A stretch of 64,000 bases of DNA from Cordylochernes scorpioides (lineage: Eukaryota > Arthropoda > Arachnida > Pseudoscorpiones > Chernetidae). The stretch spans positions 45,224,665 through 45,288,664 of the forward strand of contig CP092874.1 in NCBI GenBank assembly GCA_030710605.1. Reading direction: 5' to 3'. The position numbers and the translations under genes are program-made. The notes under the pieces are model-generated. The model had not been told where the DNA came from, did no database searches, and worked only from the letters and a program-made list of their open reading frames with translations. Positions 42,662 to 54,109 of this stretch are shown here, piece after piece (the first letter of the stretch is position 1; every line of letters begins with the position of its first letter).

Positions 42662-43570
42662 TATAGAGGGGGTGACCATTGGCAATGAGGTAAAACGCTT
42701 GAAGTTTAGTTCGTCCAAATTTTTTTGTGTGCTAGTCTATGATAAATTGTCCCTGCTTAGTCACCTAGTGTCAAAGCAAAAAGGCAATTTTGGACAATTA
42801 GATGCACAGTTTTTAATGATAGGTTAGCTTACAGATGAGGCCACTATTGGCCATTTCTTGAATATAAATGATTAATTAAGAAGTTGTATGAGGCATTTAA
42901 TTTTGAGTAACCTAGGGCTTTAGTTCCCAATTTGTTTTAATTTGTTATTTTTATTCGATTTCACATTTTGTCCTGAAGGATATTATTATTGTTAGGGTCT
43001 ATTGATAATGATAATTATAGTACTTTGGCATTTGTGGCAATTTTTAACTTTAGTATGTATGCAGTCCATGAATGTGATATGTATGAATGGAATAACTAGT
43101 GATTGTTGTCAAAGTTATATTGTGAGTCCAGAATAGAATAGAGTAGTGTTAGGGAATTAATAGGTTCGATTTATTTTGATTTCTTTATTTGTTAGGATCG
43201 GAAGTCTCACAGGACTATACAACTCTCTATTGATAGGAATATATGCGCTCCTTTTATTAGGTCTCTTTTCAAAGAGTATAAGTATAATTTTAATTTGTTT
43301 AAGTAATTACTTTATTTTCATCCTAATCAACTTGAATTCTAAGGGTCGTAGATAAATGATCATATCTCGAACCTCAGACTGGGAGATTGCGGGAGGTCAT
43401 GATCAGGCCAGAAAGCCCACAAATCTTCTCCTCGCAAGAGGGAACGAAGAGGTACCAGGTGAACCTTGTGCTAGATGGGAGATTTAGTTGCCATGTCGTA
43501 AAGCCTGGGGCATAACGACGAGAGCTTGGTTAACTGTTCTGACATCGTAGTTTTCGACGCGTTATGCGTG
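42662..43570 (+). repeat. Interior of the large LTR family, right part of plus copy
   Basis: Matches the reverse complement of about 61975-62830: TAACCTAGGGCTTTAGTTCC, CACATTKTGTCCTGAARGAT, GTCGTAGATAAATGATCATA-like and GGGCATAACGACG-like blocks occur in the same order. The match stops exactly at 43570, where an LTR-like start follows. No protein coding seen. Confidence 0.85.
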
Positions 43571-44780
43571 TGTTGGGCCAGATTTTCCACCAAACAGACC
43601 CAACAAAGATGTAAACATTTACATCATATATATATATACGCAGTGTATTGCCGGAGTGTTTGTTGTCCAGATGGAAGTCCCACAGCAATGGCCGACGGTG
43701 CTCTAAAGGTCAAGGCAGGGGAGGACGCAGCCCTGGACGTGCATCCCAAGACCTGCTGTAGAAAGATGACATCGGCCCTGTTTAAGTAGCCAGAAGTCCA
43801 TTGCAGTAGGGTCCAGAAGAAGACCAGGAACCGGGGAGGCCTAGCGGGAGATGGCACCTATGCCTTTAAAGCCCAGAAAGGTGGAGGTGACACGAGTCCT
43901 GCCCAAGGATCCTGGAGCCCATTGCAGAGAGGTCCAGCGAAGGATCTACCCCAGAAGCCGGAGAAGAAGATGCCCAGCGGGAGATGGCACCTATGTCTTT
44001 AAAGTTCGCCCACAGTGTAAATGGAAAAGCTGGTGGACAATGGAGAAGCTGCTTCGACAAGAAAGAAGAGGACTTCGAGCATTCTTCTTTGTTAAACCAG
44101 TTCAGGACGCCGTTGCATATTTTTTTACGAGCGTGCTAATTTTATGCCTTTTGTTCAATTTCTGTATAACTTCAAAGAAATATTTAACGTTTAATACACC
44201 CATCTTAATGTATTCTCATGTTTTAACACAAGAGCTTTACTTTAATATCTAAAAATGCGTATCAAAGATGAACAACCTTTTCGAGTAAATTTTTTATTTT
44301 GTTCAAGACGCCGTTGCATATTTTTTTTACGAGCGTGCTAATTTTATGCCTTTTGTTCAATTTCTGTATAATTTCAAGGAAATATTTAACGTTTAATACG
44401 CCTATCTTTGTGTATTTTCATGTTTTTGATAAAAGCTTTGTTTGGATATCTAGAAATGCGTAGTAATGATGTACAGTCGTTTTATGGGTCAATTTTCTCT
44501 TATTTTGTTCACTTTTAAAATATATTGTAATGGTGAATAATCATTTTGAGTCGAAAATTTCTTTATCTGTTCACGACGCCTTTTTACATATTTTTACACA
44601 CGTGTAATTTTATACCTTTTTTTTCTTTCGAAATTGTCTTCCACCCACTTTAAAAATACGTTATACTCGGCGGGTAATCGCCACGAGTTAAACATTTCTC
44701 AAAAGGTCGTTAATTTTTTTTTAAGCAAGGCTTTAAAAAATTTTACAACTGTTTTAAACTCTCGATAGTATTTGATTACA
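43571..44780 (+). repeat. LTR-like start and ~199-bp tandem repeats
   Basis: TGTTGGGCC...GACCCAACA (43571-43605) is the hairpin start also seen at 29348 and, on the minus strand, at 58470. 43670-44090 is GC-rich with a duplicated phrase AGCGGGAGATGGCACCTATG (43838 and 43977). 44102 and 44301 start two copies of a ~199-bp unit (GACGCCGTTGCATATTTTTT), with a diverged third at 44575. Non-coding. Confidence 0.65.
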
Positions 44781-45060
44781 GTGAATGGTTGCCAGCAGAG
44801 GGCATGATGAAATTCCATAGAAATTTAGGCCAGTCATATGTTTAGCTTTTGTTTTTCTTCATAATTTTGAATCGTTATAAAGCAAAGAAAGGTGGACAGC
44901 AAGATATATCCTGATAGCTGGATGTGTATCTATATCAAAGGGAGTAGTTATTCCGTTTAATGAGGATTACAATAATCATCGAATATTAACAAACTATCTT
45001 TGGTAGAGAGAGAGATTCGGACAACTGTTTTTAAAGATTTGAACAACTAAATAGTACAAT
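44781..45060 (+). repeat. Dispersed repeat, copy 2 (pair with 33826-34090)
   Basis: Same blocks in the same order as copy 1, with about one difference per eight bases by eye and a short GAGAGAGA insertion at 45006. Confidence 0.8.
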
Positions 45061-46154
45061 TTTTTTTCTGTCATCTTTGATTGTATTTTTTTTTGCATGT
45101 GTCACGCACATTACAAATAATTACTGCACATAATTTATCTCTCCCATTTATAGGTGTATTTATATTTTATTATTTAGTTATTTTCGTATCCAATTTAATA
45201 GCGATTTTATAGTATGATAATCCATATTACAGAATTTAGTGGGGAAGGTTTTCCTTTTTAATGAAAGTGGTGAAATTTGTTGTTTCTTTTCTTTAACTCC
45301 AGCCAAAGAACGAAATCATTTTTTTTAACCTGCGTCCTTTGGAAATTAATGACTCTATTTCGAAATAAGAACTTAGCAGTTTACCAGATATGTGGTTATA
45401 GATAACCTTAGATAAACAGAGATAGAGAGTATTGCACCTCGTATATGTTTACACTTGACTGGTTTGATAAGCCCTTCCAGAAGCCCTTATCTACCCCACC
45501 ACCTTCAGAGTATTTGGCAGCAGAAGCCAGTAACAAAAGAAAGGATTATAGCACCACAACAGACCTAAAACCCGTTTCGACATCGGCTTTCGTAATTTTA
45601 TGAAATGTGGCATCAGACATTGGTAACCAGTAGCAAAGACTACATTTCTGGGGGTCGGGAATAGGCCTTGAAGACTAAGGAGGGTATCTTGCGTAGTCTT
45701 GAACTGTGGATGTCGGAGCATGTAATTTTGCCTACAAGATTGTACATTATTAAATAGGATTTAAAGATACTTGCGAAGGTGGACGTGAGTGAAGAACGAC
45801 ATAAAACATAATATCCCGATGGACGCCACCGAGCGTAAGACCACGTGGCATGAACCAGTTGAAGAGTGTGGGTCATTGTGGTAGTATGTGAAGAAATCAT
45901 CGGAAATATATGCATCATTTATAAAATATAGAGATTTATTCTATATACATCCATCTGCAGGCTGATGCACCTGATTTCGCTCAGATCTTCCAAAATCAGC
46001 TAATCGACATGCCAAGTAACCTACGCAAGATATGGTTGTGCCAACCCGGACCTGATCAGATGTATCTAAGCTCGGTTCACCTCTGTCATACCACGAGAAA
46101 TCACTGCGACAGCCATGTCTTAACGAGACAAATCTTTGGTACCATTACAACATA
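45061..46154. other. No recognised gene
   Basis: Overlapping minus frames at 45491-45721 and 45640-45918 are open (for example QDTLLSLQGLFPTPRNVVFA) but unrecognised. 45950-46150 is less AT-rich and contains no known motif. Confidence 0.3.
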
Positions 46155-48031
46155 TACAGGGTGATCCAAAAGTCCCGCACAACTTTAAAAATTAATAACT
46201 CCGCGAATATTTGCGCTAGAGCAATGCGGTAAACACCATTGTGTTCAGGATGCAATGGGATTTTTTATGGCAAATAATGAAAAATTCGAAATTGATTTTA
46301 GTTAAAATTTTATTCGCCAGATGGCGTTCTACCAGAATCAGAGATTTAGAGGCCAAATTGTTTGATAAATTGAAAAATATAACTGATCGACACGTATTTT
46401 TCCTTTTTGAATACCAGGAAAGACCCCTAATAATATCAAATAACAAATTAATAAAACACCACTTCGCCAAAAGTATGAAGAATTGGTTAACGATTTTCAA
46501 ATACAATCAGAGATATGTAAAATAGGTAAATGCAAATTAAAACATGTAGCAAAAATATTTATATTTTATATGGGGTTTTGTGAAATAGATTGAATGTTTA
46601 AAAACACTGCTGATATCAATACACGAATTTTTGAAATGTTAATATAGTACCAAAAATTATGATGGCACTATTAATGGGATTTCTAGCTATAAGAAATGTG
46701 TAGTTTCTTGACTGATTGGCGACCCTTGACTATTTAACTGGATATTTGTCATGATCCAACAAATGAAATATAGAGGGGAGTGACAAAATATATTTGTCGT
46801 ACTTTATTCCAAATATCCTATGGGCTTGTCAAATGTTATCATTGTTTATTATACTGTACACAATTTTTTTAAATGTGTCCCCTCAAATAAAAATAATTTT
46901 TAAATCGACCTTTTGCGTTGAAAAACGTGGTAGTAAAATCATTTTGTATTATTTTTTTTCACAAAATTTCTAAAGTTATTGGTGTACAGAAAATATTCCT
47001 TATGCTATTTCTTCTAATGAGCGAAAAGCGAAAAACTAAACATAAGGGGAAAATTGTGTGTACCAGTGTTATTCGAGAAGTTATAACCCTCTGGTTTGCA
47101 CGACATAATATGTGAGCAAATCACAAACAAAATATTACTGTTCACAAAAAAAAAAAAAGAGTCAAGATGTTAGGACAGCATTTATTATCCCCATATCCCA
47201 ACACAGAGAGCTGCAAAATATTGATAGATAATATAATACATGGCAGCTTATATAACACATGAGATAACTGCCTTCTCTCTTGTATTAGGTCACAATCCTT
47301 GCTCAATGTGGTACCCTTCATTCTCAATCACCGCCTGCAGACGATAAATGACAGAATGGACAGCATTAAATAACATATCTGTTGAAATTGATAAAACGTG
47401 CCATCTGATAGAAGCCTTCAACATGGCCAATGTGGTAGGCCAGCATCGATAAACACGATTTAATGTACCCCCATAAACAAAAATCGCAAGGCGTCAAGTC
47501 TGGTGATCTTGGAGGCCACTGGTATATAAAGTGGCGACTTATCACACGATTTTCACCGAACGTATCTTTCAGCAATTGTTTGGCACTTAGGGAGATATGA
47601 GGAGGTCCTCCATCTTTCATGAATGTTATTTCGCTTAGTGCTTTTGCCCTGCAATATGGGAATACCCTTTTCTCTCAAAAGTTGAACATAACGTTCACCA
47701 GTTACAAAAACGGTTTTAAAAGTTCTTCCATTGATTTTTCGAAGAAAAATGGCCCAATAATAAAAGAAGTGAACCCACACAAAACTGTAACTCTAGGCTG
47801 GTAAAGTGGCATTTCTGTAAAAATCCTAGGGTTTTCTGTTGCCCAAATGCGGCTGTTTTGAATGTTAAATTCTCCGTTTAGAGAAAAGTGAGCATCATCT
47901 GTCCACAGAACATTCGACAGCCAGTTTTCATCAATATCAATTTGCCGGAAAACCCATGCAGCGAATTCTTGACGCATCTCAAAATCGCCAACTTTCAGCT
48001 CGTGAAATCTTTGAATTTTGTATGGGTACAC
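46155..48031 (-). mobile_element. Tc1/mariner-superfamily transposon, decayed
   Basis: At 46157 an inverted-repeat end, CAGGGTGATCCAAAAGTCCC, follows TA. This matches a common arthropod DDE transposon end (from memory). The transposase remnant lies on the minus strand at 47360-48031 and is cut at 48031 by a non-LTR element, so the other end is lost. 46560-47140 in between is AT-rich and unassigned. Confidence 0.7.
47360..48031 (-). pseudogene. DDE transposase C-terminal two thirds
   Basis: Open pieces 48031-47702 and 47620-47366 joined by frameshifts. First D in NVLWTDDAHFSLNG, then WATENPR and VTVLCGFTSFIIGPFFFE; second D in TFMKDGGPPHISL; third in WPPRSPDLTPCDFCLWGY. These are the catalytic blocks of a Tc1/mariner-superfamily transposase common in insects and arachnids. 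The N-terminal DNA-binding domain is missing. Confidence 0.88.
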
Positions 48032-49062
48032 ACAATAGAGGCATTAAGTGAAGCGTCTTCGGATATCACAATCATACTCGGCGAATTTAACGCCAAAAGT
48101 TCAATTTGGGGATCACCTGTCCAGGATAACAAAAGTCAGCAGGTTGAGAACATGCTAACCGACGTCGACCTTACACCGTTAAATAACGGACAGAACAGCT
48201 ATCTATCTAAGTCCATAGGCACAGAATCCGCAATAGACATCACAGCGATAAATTACAACATCGCACCCACAACATAATGGAAAATCCCGAGAGGTGCACT
48301 CAGTGACCACAGACCAATTTTAACAACCCTAAACTTCAAAATTGAGAATGTCCATTAGAATAAAAGAACATGGAACTTTAGGAAAGCCGACTTGAAAAAA
48401 AATTCACAGAAAAGCTTGAAGAACTGTGCAACGAAATATTGAATTACAGAACGCTTGACAAAAACTTGGAAAAATTCTCTTCGAACATTTCAAAAGCTGC
48501 AAAAGCATCGATACCTAGAGGTAGACGTAAAGACCTGTGGATACCTTACTGGAAGGACCACAACATCGAGGCAAAGATTTCAGAGAGAGAGACAATATCA
48601 ATGAACTTTTTAAAACAAATAAAACAGAAGAAAACAGAAAGGAACTCATTGAAATTAGTCACAAAATAGAACAAGAAATTTGTATATGCAAACAAGAAAA
48701 ATGGCAGAATTCTGCGAAAAAATGGATCCAAGAAAGGACAGCCAACACTGGAATATGATTAGAGTGTTAGAGAACAATCAAAACCAACACAAATCCTCCA
48801 ATACTCTAGCCGATATGAATAGAACAGCGAGAACGAGAACAAACAAATAGCTAACATAATTGCTGAATATCTTTCAAGCACTTCCATACTCAACTATACG
48901 AATGAAGACAGGACTCTAAAAATAATATAAACCAGTTAGTTAAACAAGCAAGAAACTTCCATCAACAAGATATTTTCTCGCAGAGACTTCACACTGAATG
49001 AGCTAAACTCATCAATAAAAAAATCCAAGAGTTCACCAAGAGATAATCTAATCTTTGGTCAA
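48026..49062 (+). pseudogene. jockey-like ORF2: endonuclease end and linker
   Basis: DITIILGEFNAKSSIWGSPV carries the D-x-N catalytic block of the endonuclease (here GEFNAK, with E in place of the usual D of GDFNAK). TESAIDITAINYNIAP, two stops, KIPRGALSDHRPI is its end (SDH). TWNFRKADLKK opens the linker to RT. Several frameshifts. Confidence 0.8.
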
Positions 49063-49749
49063 ATGATTAAACACTTTGAAGACAAAGCTAATAATCAACT
49101 CCTACGAATACTGAACATTTCATGGCAAACTGGTAAACTATCAAAGAATTGGAAGATATCAATTATAGTGCCAATACTGAAGCCAAACAAAGATGCCAAG
49201 GAATACAAGAACTATCGGCCAATTGCTCTCACCGGCATACTTTGTAAAATACCAGAACGAATTATCCACTCTAGGCTCATAGTCTGGCTCACTAAAAATA
49301 ATAAAATAAACTTCTACCAAACTGCCTATAGATCCCAGCACTGTACGACTGATCAACTGTTCTACTTCTGTCAATCAATAATAGATTCTTTCCAGGAAAA
49401 ACCGCCAAAGAAGACCACGGCTATATTCCTTGATATGACCTCAGCTTTTGATCGAGTGTGGAGGGAGAAATTACGTGAAAATCTGCACAATATAGGAGTA
49501 AGAAGAAAAAACTTAATCTGGATTGCAGACTTCTTAAGGGGAAGAAGGTTAAAGGTTAGGGTCAATGGAGAATTTTCCAAGGAAGGAAGAACATGGGCTG
49601 GTGTAATTCAGGGATCTGTGCTCAGTCCTCTACTCTTCCTGCTATATATTAACGACATCCATCCTTACCTCACTGAAGACACAAAGGTTGCCTGTTATGC
49701 AGATGATATAGCCATATGGCACACAAGTAGCAGCATAGAAAAATCGTAA
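49063..49749 (+). pseudogene. jockey-like reverse transcriptase
   Basis: 228 open codons: SWQTGKLSKNWKISIIVPIL, KNYRPIALTGILCKI, AIFLDMTSAFDRVWREKL (first D), GVIQGSVLSPLLFLLYINDI and the active site VACYADDIAIWH. A stop follows at IEKS. The RT core could be intact, but it is cut off from its neighbours. Confidence 0.9.
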
Positions 49750-49938
49750 AAAATACTGAACACATCAATGAGAGGACTGGAGAAGTGGGCAATGGAACAC
49801 CAAATGACCATAAACCCAATAAAACCAAACCTATGCGTCTTCTCCACTCACAGGGAAAAAGGGATAAATATAGCCACAATATAAGCATAAACAAACAAAT
49901 AATTGATAAAATTAGAAATCCATAATACCTAGGTGTGA

Positions 49939-50195
49939 TACTGCAGTCCTGGATCTTTCCAGTTGGTCTCGAAGACCACGCCATCGCCATCTCCTAAGCG
50001 GCGAAGTACGCGATCTATTCATCGTAGATCGCAAAATGCGTGGTGTCGCTGGAGACCCACTGGCGATTCTCCACCAAACTCTGCAGCGCTGGCAGAGGCG
50101 CCATATTCATTGTACATAGTGTATATAATGCATATTATCTTTTTTTAATAGTGCAGACTGTGTATGTATTGACAAGATGTCAACAAAATTATTTT
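49939..50195. repeat. Short non-coding insertion in the jockey-like RT
   Basis: The RT thumb reads YLGVIL up to 49938 and resumes with EELEFSEHLISTSNRAIR at about 50199. The insert is GC-rich in its first 160 bp (CGTAGATCGCAAAATGCGTG, TGGCAGAGGCGCCATATTC) and ends with T and AT runs. SINE-like in size; no known head recognised. Confidence 0.6.
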
Positions 50196-50531
50196 AATTA
50201 TTATTGATGAGGAATTGGAATTTTCAGAACACTTAATTAGCACCTCAAATAGAGCTATCAGAAAACTAAACATTCTGAGAAGGCTATGTGGAACAAATTG
50301 GGGAGCAAAACCCAGAATTCTCAGAACAACATATACCACCTTAATAAGGCCGATAATGGAATATGCAACACCGGTCTAGGCTCCCTCAAGCTCATCACTA
50401 AAGTAAGACTAGACAGTGTTCAAGCAAAAGCGGCCAAAATAATCACTGGTGCTGTTTCATCCACCAACAATGAGAAAATTCAGAGAGAATGTGTTCTAGA
50501 CCTACTCGCTCGAAAGCAGAAGACAAAATAA
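50196..50531 (+). pseudogene. jockey-like RT thumb region
   Basis: RAIRKLNILRRLCGTNWGAK and TTYTTLIRPIMEYATPV, a stop, then LDSVQAKAAKIITGAVSSTN. This is the typical region after the RT active site in jockey elements. It ends in LARKQKTK, where the next element takes over. Confidence 0.85.
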
Positions 50532-50538
50532 AAACAAC

Positions 50539-51393
50539 TTGGATCGGCACTTCGAAAACGAGGAACCAGAGGACGAGATCTCTCTGACCACTTGTGGTTT
50601 GGTGGATCCGCCCTTTTCTGAGAATGAGGTGAAACTGACGGCTTTCAAGTTCGGGAAAAGGAAATCTCCTGCTCCCGAAGGGATCGATAACACGGTCGTG
50701 AAAGCCCTGGTAAAATTGCACCCATCGCTTCTTTCCAGGTTATTCAATAGGTGCCTGGACACTGGTACATTTCCTGAGGCATGGAAGGTTGCCCGAGTAG
50801 TGCTTCTCGAAAAGTCTGGTATAAAGGGTAATTCTCATAAGGATTATCGTCCGCTTTCTTTACTAGTGTGTCTAGGTATGGTCCTGGATAGCCTACTAGC
50901 TCAGCGACTGAAGCACTGGCTAGAGAGTAATGAGTTCCTTTCCTCTTTCCAACATGGTTTTAGGGAAGGCAAATCCACAATCACAGCTCTGAACGAGGTG
51001 TTAGAGGGGGTTGAGATGGGTTTGAATAAGGGTGCTTGGGTTCTTCTCGTGGCCCTGGACATTGATGGCGCGTTCAACTCCATGAACTGGAACAAGCTGA
51101 TAAGTAATTTGATGGACATGGGTTGTCCAGATAATTTGTGCAGCTCGGTTCGTGACTTCCTGAGGGATAGACGGATTAGCCTCAGTTTTGGTGGGCGGAA
51201 GTTGGAAAGACACTGTGCTAGGGGTTGCCCCCAGGGCTCCTGCTGCGGACCTATTCTGTGGAATATCCTGGCAAACACCATTGAGCTACTATTTTTAGGA
51301 ACCTCTGCCTCTCCTGTGTCGAGCCAATCTTTCTATATGCTTCCGGGGCTTGGTGGCGCCGAAACAGGGATCAGAAGGTGGCAACAACTCTAG
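50539..51393 (+). pseudogene. R1-like reverse transcriptase, active site deleted
   Basis: 284 codons: FKFGKRKSPAPEGIDNTVVK, DYRPLSLLVCLGMVLD, QHGFREGKSTITALNEVL, VALDIDGAFNSMNWNKL (first D) and RGCPQGSCCGPILWNIL, the R1-clade signature. The frame then runs into unrelated residues and ends: the segment with the YADD active site is missing, so no polymerase activity is possible. APE for the usual APG in the SPAPEG block is a further change. Confidence 0.9.
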
Positions 51394-52460
51394 AGAGAGT
51401 GCAGAGGACAGCGGCACTCAGAATCACAGGAGGATATCGCACTACCAGCAGTGAGGCCTTTTTGGTCCTCGCTGGGCTTATTCCCCTGGGATTGAAACTA
51501 GAGGATGAGACCACAGACAGAAGATCTGGGAGAACAGGGAAGATGCCCTGGGACTTAAAGCGGGGGCCCTGGAATCGAAGAGGGACCCAAGGAAGCCTCA
51601 GCAGTGGTTGCCAAAGTGAAATTGGAGTCCTGGAGGGCCGACAGGGATTGGCACGGAAGTTTTCACTGATGGTAGTAAGTCTGGAACCAATACTGGAGCT
51701 GGGGTAGTGATATTCACTAATGGAGAGCTGATCTTCCAAGAAAGTTTAACACTCAGAGTGGACGAATTGGTCTTTTCAGCCGAGCTGGTTGCGATCAGGG
51801 TAGCCCTCAGAGTGTGTGCCGAGAAGAACTTCAGCCCGGACCGCCTCTATTCAGATTGTATGTCGGCCCTCGTCGCCATCAATCTGGAGAAAGGGCAACT
51901 CGCGCATCAAATAATCCAGGAGCTGGAGATGATGACGCGGGCTCCGGAGCTCCCTTGGTTTAGGAGACACAGCCTCTTCGAAGGTAATAAGTTCGCAGAC
52001 AGGATCGCTAAGGCAGGATGCTTTAGAGGTAGATCACTGAGGACTCCAGTGACCAAGAAAGAAGTTTACGTATAGGAGGATCAGGGGGCACGTCCAGGAC
52101 TTATGGTTGGACAGATGGAGGAACAGTGTGAAGGAGAGAGAGGTATTCAATGGGGTAACAACACCCAAGTACCTCTGTAAGGTAATGTCCCACAAACTCA
52201 TTAGGGTAGTTCGGGACATGGGCCCTTCCCCAAGTCTCTCCACAGATTTAAAATTAAGAGAAACCCGGATTGCGTCTATGGAGAAAGGGATGTGAATGCA
52301 CGCCACTACGTCTTGGATTGTCCAAGGGTAGTGGGTGTGCAGGAAGAGAGAAGGAGGGCGAGGGGCGTGATCGAGAGTAAGCTGCTGAGAAATCACAGCA
52401 AGCTTCTTGAGAAAGCCCACGACGTGGCAGCTGAGCTTTTCCTCAGCTGTGAGTGAACAG
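51375..52460 (+). pseudogene. R1-like thumb, RNase H and C-terminal zinc region
   Basis: VATTLERVQRTAALRITGGY is the thumb. In another frame RNase H: EVFTDGSKSGTNTGAGVV, SAELVAIRVALR, RLYSDCMSALVAI and FEGNKFADRIAKAG, with the four acidic residues D, E, D, D visible. After a stop and frameshift, DVNARHYVLDCPRVVGV is the H-C half of the zinc finger and the protein ends ELFLSCE at about 52458. Confidence 0.88.
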
Positions 52461-52669
52461 AGTCGACCGGGGGTTGCCTCCCCGCGGTCCCTGCTGGACA
52501 CAGTAGATATTTTCCTATTTTGCTGTGATTAAAGGCCACCGGTATAGAAATCCTTCCAGACACGTTGTCTGGGAGGTGGTGTTTCCAGGTACAATGTCCA
52601 AGCACTAGCTTGGATACCGTTACTTGGCTTATGAGTTGAACAGAATAGCAGCGAAGGGCATGCTTCGCA

Positions 52670-53057
52670 TGCCGGCTTGTGGACCGAAAGGTCTGGGTGG
52701 CCATCTGCTTCTAGGGTGTACCAACTGTGCTTAGGTGGGATCCTCCAGTTATTGTTTATTTTGGCTACTGTTTCTATTTCTTTAAAATTAAGTTTATATT
52801 TCTGTAGCGAAGGTTCTTTTGTGCCTTTTTTCGCTAGCGCACCAGCAGCTTCATTGCCTTCAATGCTAACATGTAAGGGTATCCATTGAAGGTGAATTTT
52901 TGAGGTATTGAGAGTTTTTGGAGATAACCAATTATGTTCCTGCTTACTTTGTCTCTAAGTTCCCCTGTGTGACTCAAGTGTTGTATGGCACTTCTACTAT
53001 CAGTAAGAATCAATATATCGTGATGTTTAGTGTTTCTGATGGATTTTAAGACTTCAT
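52670..53057 (-). pseudogene. jockey-like element (minus), RNase H second half
   Basis: Minus strand: VLKSIRNTKHHDILILTDSR, SAIQHLSHTGELRDKVSR and, in another frame, HLQWIPLHVSIEGNEAAGAL, which are the middle and end of an RNase H domain. The first half is at 55075-55240, across the Penelope insertion. Old and frameshifted. Confidence 0.82.
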
Positions 53058-53121
53058 AGATGGCTATAAAAGGGAGATCAAGAGGAACGTGGTGAGTTTC
53101 TTTATTGAGCGGTACACAAGC

Positions 53122-53148
53122 TTTCGGACGTCACCCGTCCTTCATCAG
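53122..53148 (-). ncRNA. Hammerhead-core-like hairpin (minus copy)
   Basis: Minus strand CTGATGA (53148-53142), extra A, GGACG, loop GGTGA, CGTCC, GAAA (53125-53122). Identical to the plus copy at 54946. Confidence 0.45.
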
Positions 53149-53430
53149 GTGTTGACATGAATAAGAAGGAGATGCTATATTTATAAGCGACAGTTTAAAA
53201 ATATTAAAAACAATCTGATGCACGCCCGCGAGAGCACATGCTAATAACAAAAAATATAAAAAATTATTTTCAATTTTACTGTGTATAAATATCAGCCCGT
53301 TGAAAATCTGCATACCTAAGACGAAGTGAGAAAGGCGGACAACGAGAGGCGAAGACAAAAGTAAGAAAAAACAAAAATAAAAATAAAAAATAAAAATAGA
53401 AAATCAGCGGAATAAAGATAAAGTTAAAAG

Positions 53431-54108
53431 TTACGAAGAAGGTGTATCTGAGGTAGAATAAAAAACAGAATATTGGGGCGGGAGGTCAATCTTTCTGTTG
53501 AGGCTGGGGGTAGTATTAGAAACAAGGGCCTCAAGAACTAAGCGTTGGTATTTGTTTGCTATATCGCTATAAACGGGGGTTGTATTGTCGAGATTGAAGG
53601 AATGTCCGGACTCGGCGATATGTTGGTATATGAGCGATTTTTTGTCTTTCGAGCGGATGTTACGGGCGTGTTCACTGGCTCTGATGGCGATTGTTCGGCC
53701 TGTTTCTCCAATGTAGTGTAAATCGCAATCGTTACAGGGAATTTTGTAAACGGCGTTGGAAAGGGATTGGGGGTTACGTTTGGCGGAGCTTTTTGTGATA
53801 GGATGTCTTAAGAAGGTGTGAAGGGAAGGTGTGCACTTGTAAAAAGTGCGAATGCCGTATTTACGTAAAAAGGAACCAATACCGGAATTCGTGGTGGAGT
53901 ATGGGAGGACGCAGGTGCTTTTAAATACAAGAGGTGTGGTTCTTTTTTGGTTGGGTGTGAAAAAATGCCGGTCGATAAAACTGCGTGGATAGCCCGCGGA
54001 CAGGAGATGCGAGTAGACCGTACGCCTCTCGATATTGTTAAAGAAAGGGAGGGAACAGTGGGTGTAGATACGTTTGGAAAGAGTTCGGACGGTGGTGATC
54101 TTGTGGGA
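53431..54108 (-). CDS. Penelope-like GIY-YIG endonuclease region (minus copy)
   Basis: About 226 codons open, 5'-truncated: true Penelope coding begins near 54108 (VSHKITTVRTLSKRIYTHCS); the ATG at 54147 lies in the antisense of the other arm. Then STTNSGIGSFLRKYGIRTFY, VYKIPCNDCDLHYIGETGRT (Cys pair and GIY-YIG core), IRASEHARNIRSKD, HIAESGHSFNLDN and LEALVSNTTPSLNRKID. The nuclease would nick target DNA for priming. RT is missing, so this copy is not autonomous. Confidence 0.88.
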   Translation of the reverse strand, partial: SHKITTVRTLSKRIYTHCSLPFFNNIERRTVYSHLLSAGYPRSFIDRHFFTPNQKRTTPLVFKSTCVLPYSTTNSGIGSFLRKYGIRTFYKCTPSLHTFLRHPITKSSAKRNPQSLSNAVYKIPCNDCDLHYIGETGRTIAIRASEHARNIRSKDKKSLIYQHIAESGHSFNLDNTTPVYSDIANKYQRLVLEALVSNTTPSLNRKIDLPPQYSVFYSTSDTPSS

Positions 54109-54109
54109 G

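Larger units (their letters stand above)
48026..50531 (+). mobile_element. jockey-like non-LTR element, 5'-truncated
   Basis: Starts inside the endonuclease domain, at the break in the DDE transposon, and runs through reverse transcriptase. It is interrupted by an insertion of about 255 bp (49939-50195) and its 3' end is replaced by a second non-LTR element at about 50532. Stops and frameshifts in most parts. Confidence 0.88.
50532..52640 (+). mobile_element. R1-clade-like non-LTR element with internal deletion
   Basis: Starts inside RT (5'-truncated) directly against the jockey-like copy, loses the RT active site through an internal deletion near 51290-51375, and continues through thumb, RNase H and C-terminal zinc region. 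GC content is clearly higher than the surroundings, a compositional break at both sides. Confidence 0.85.
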
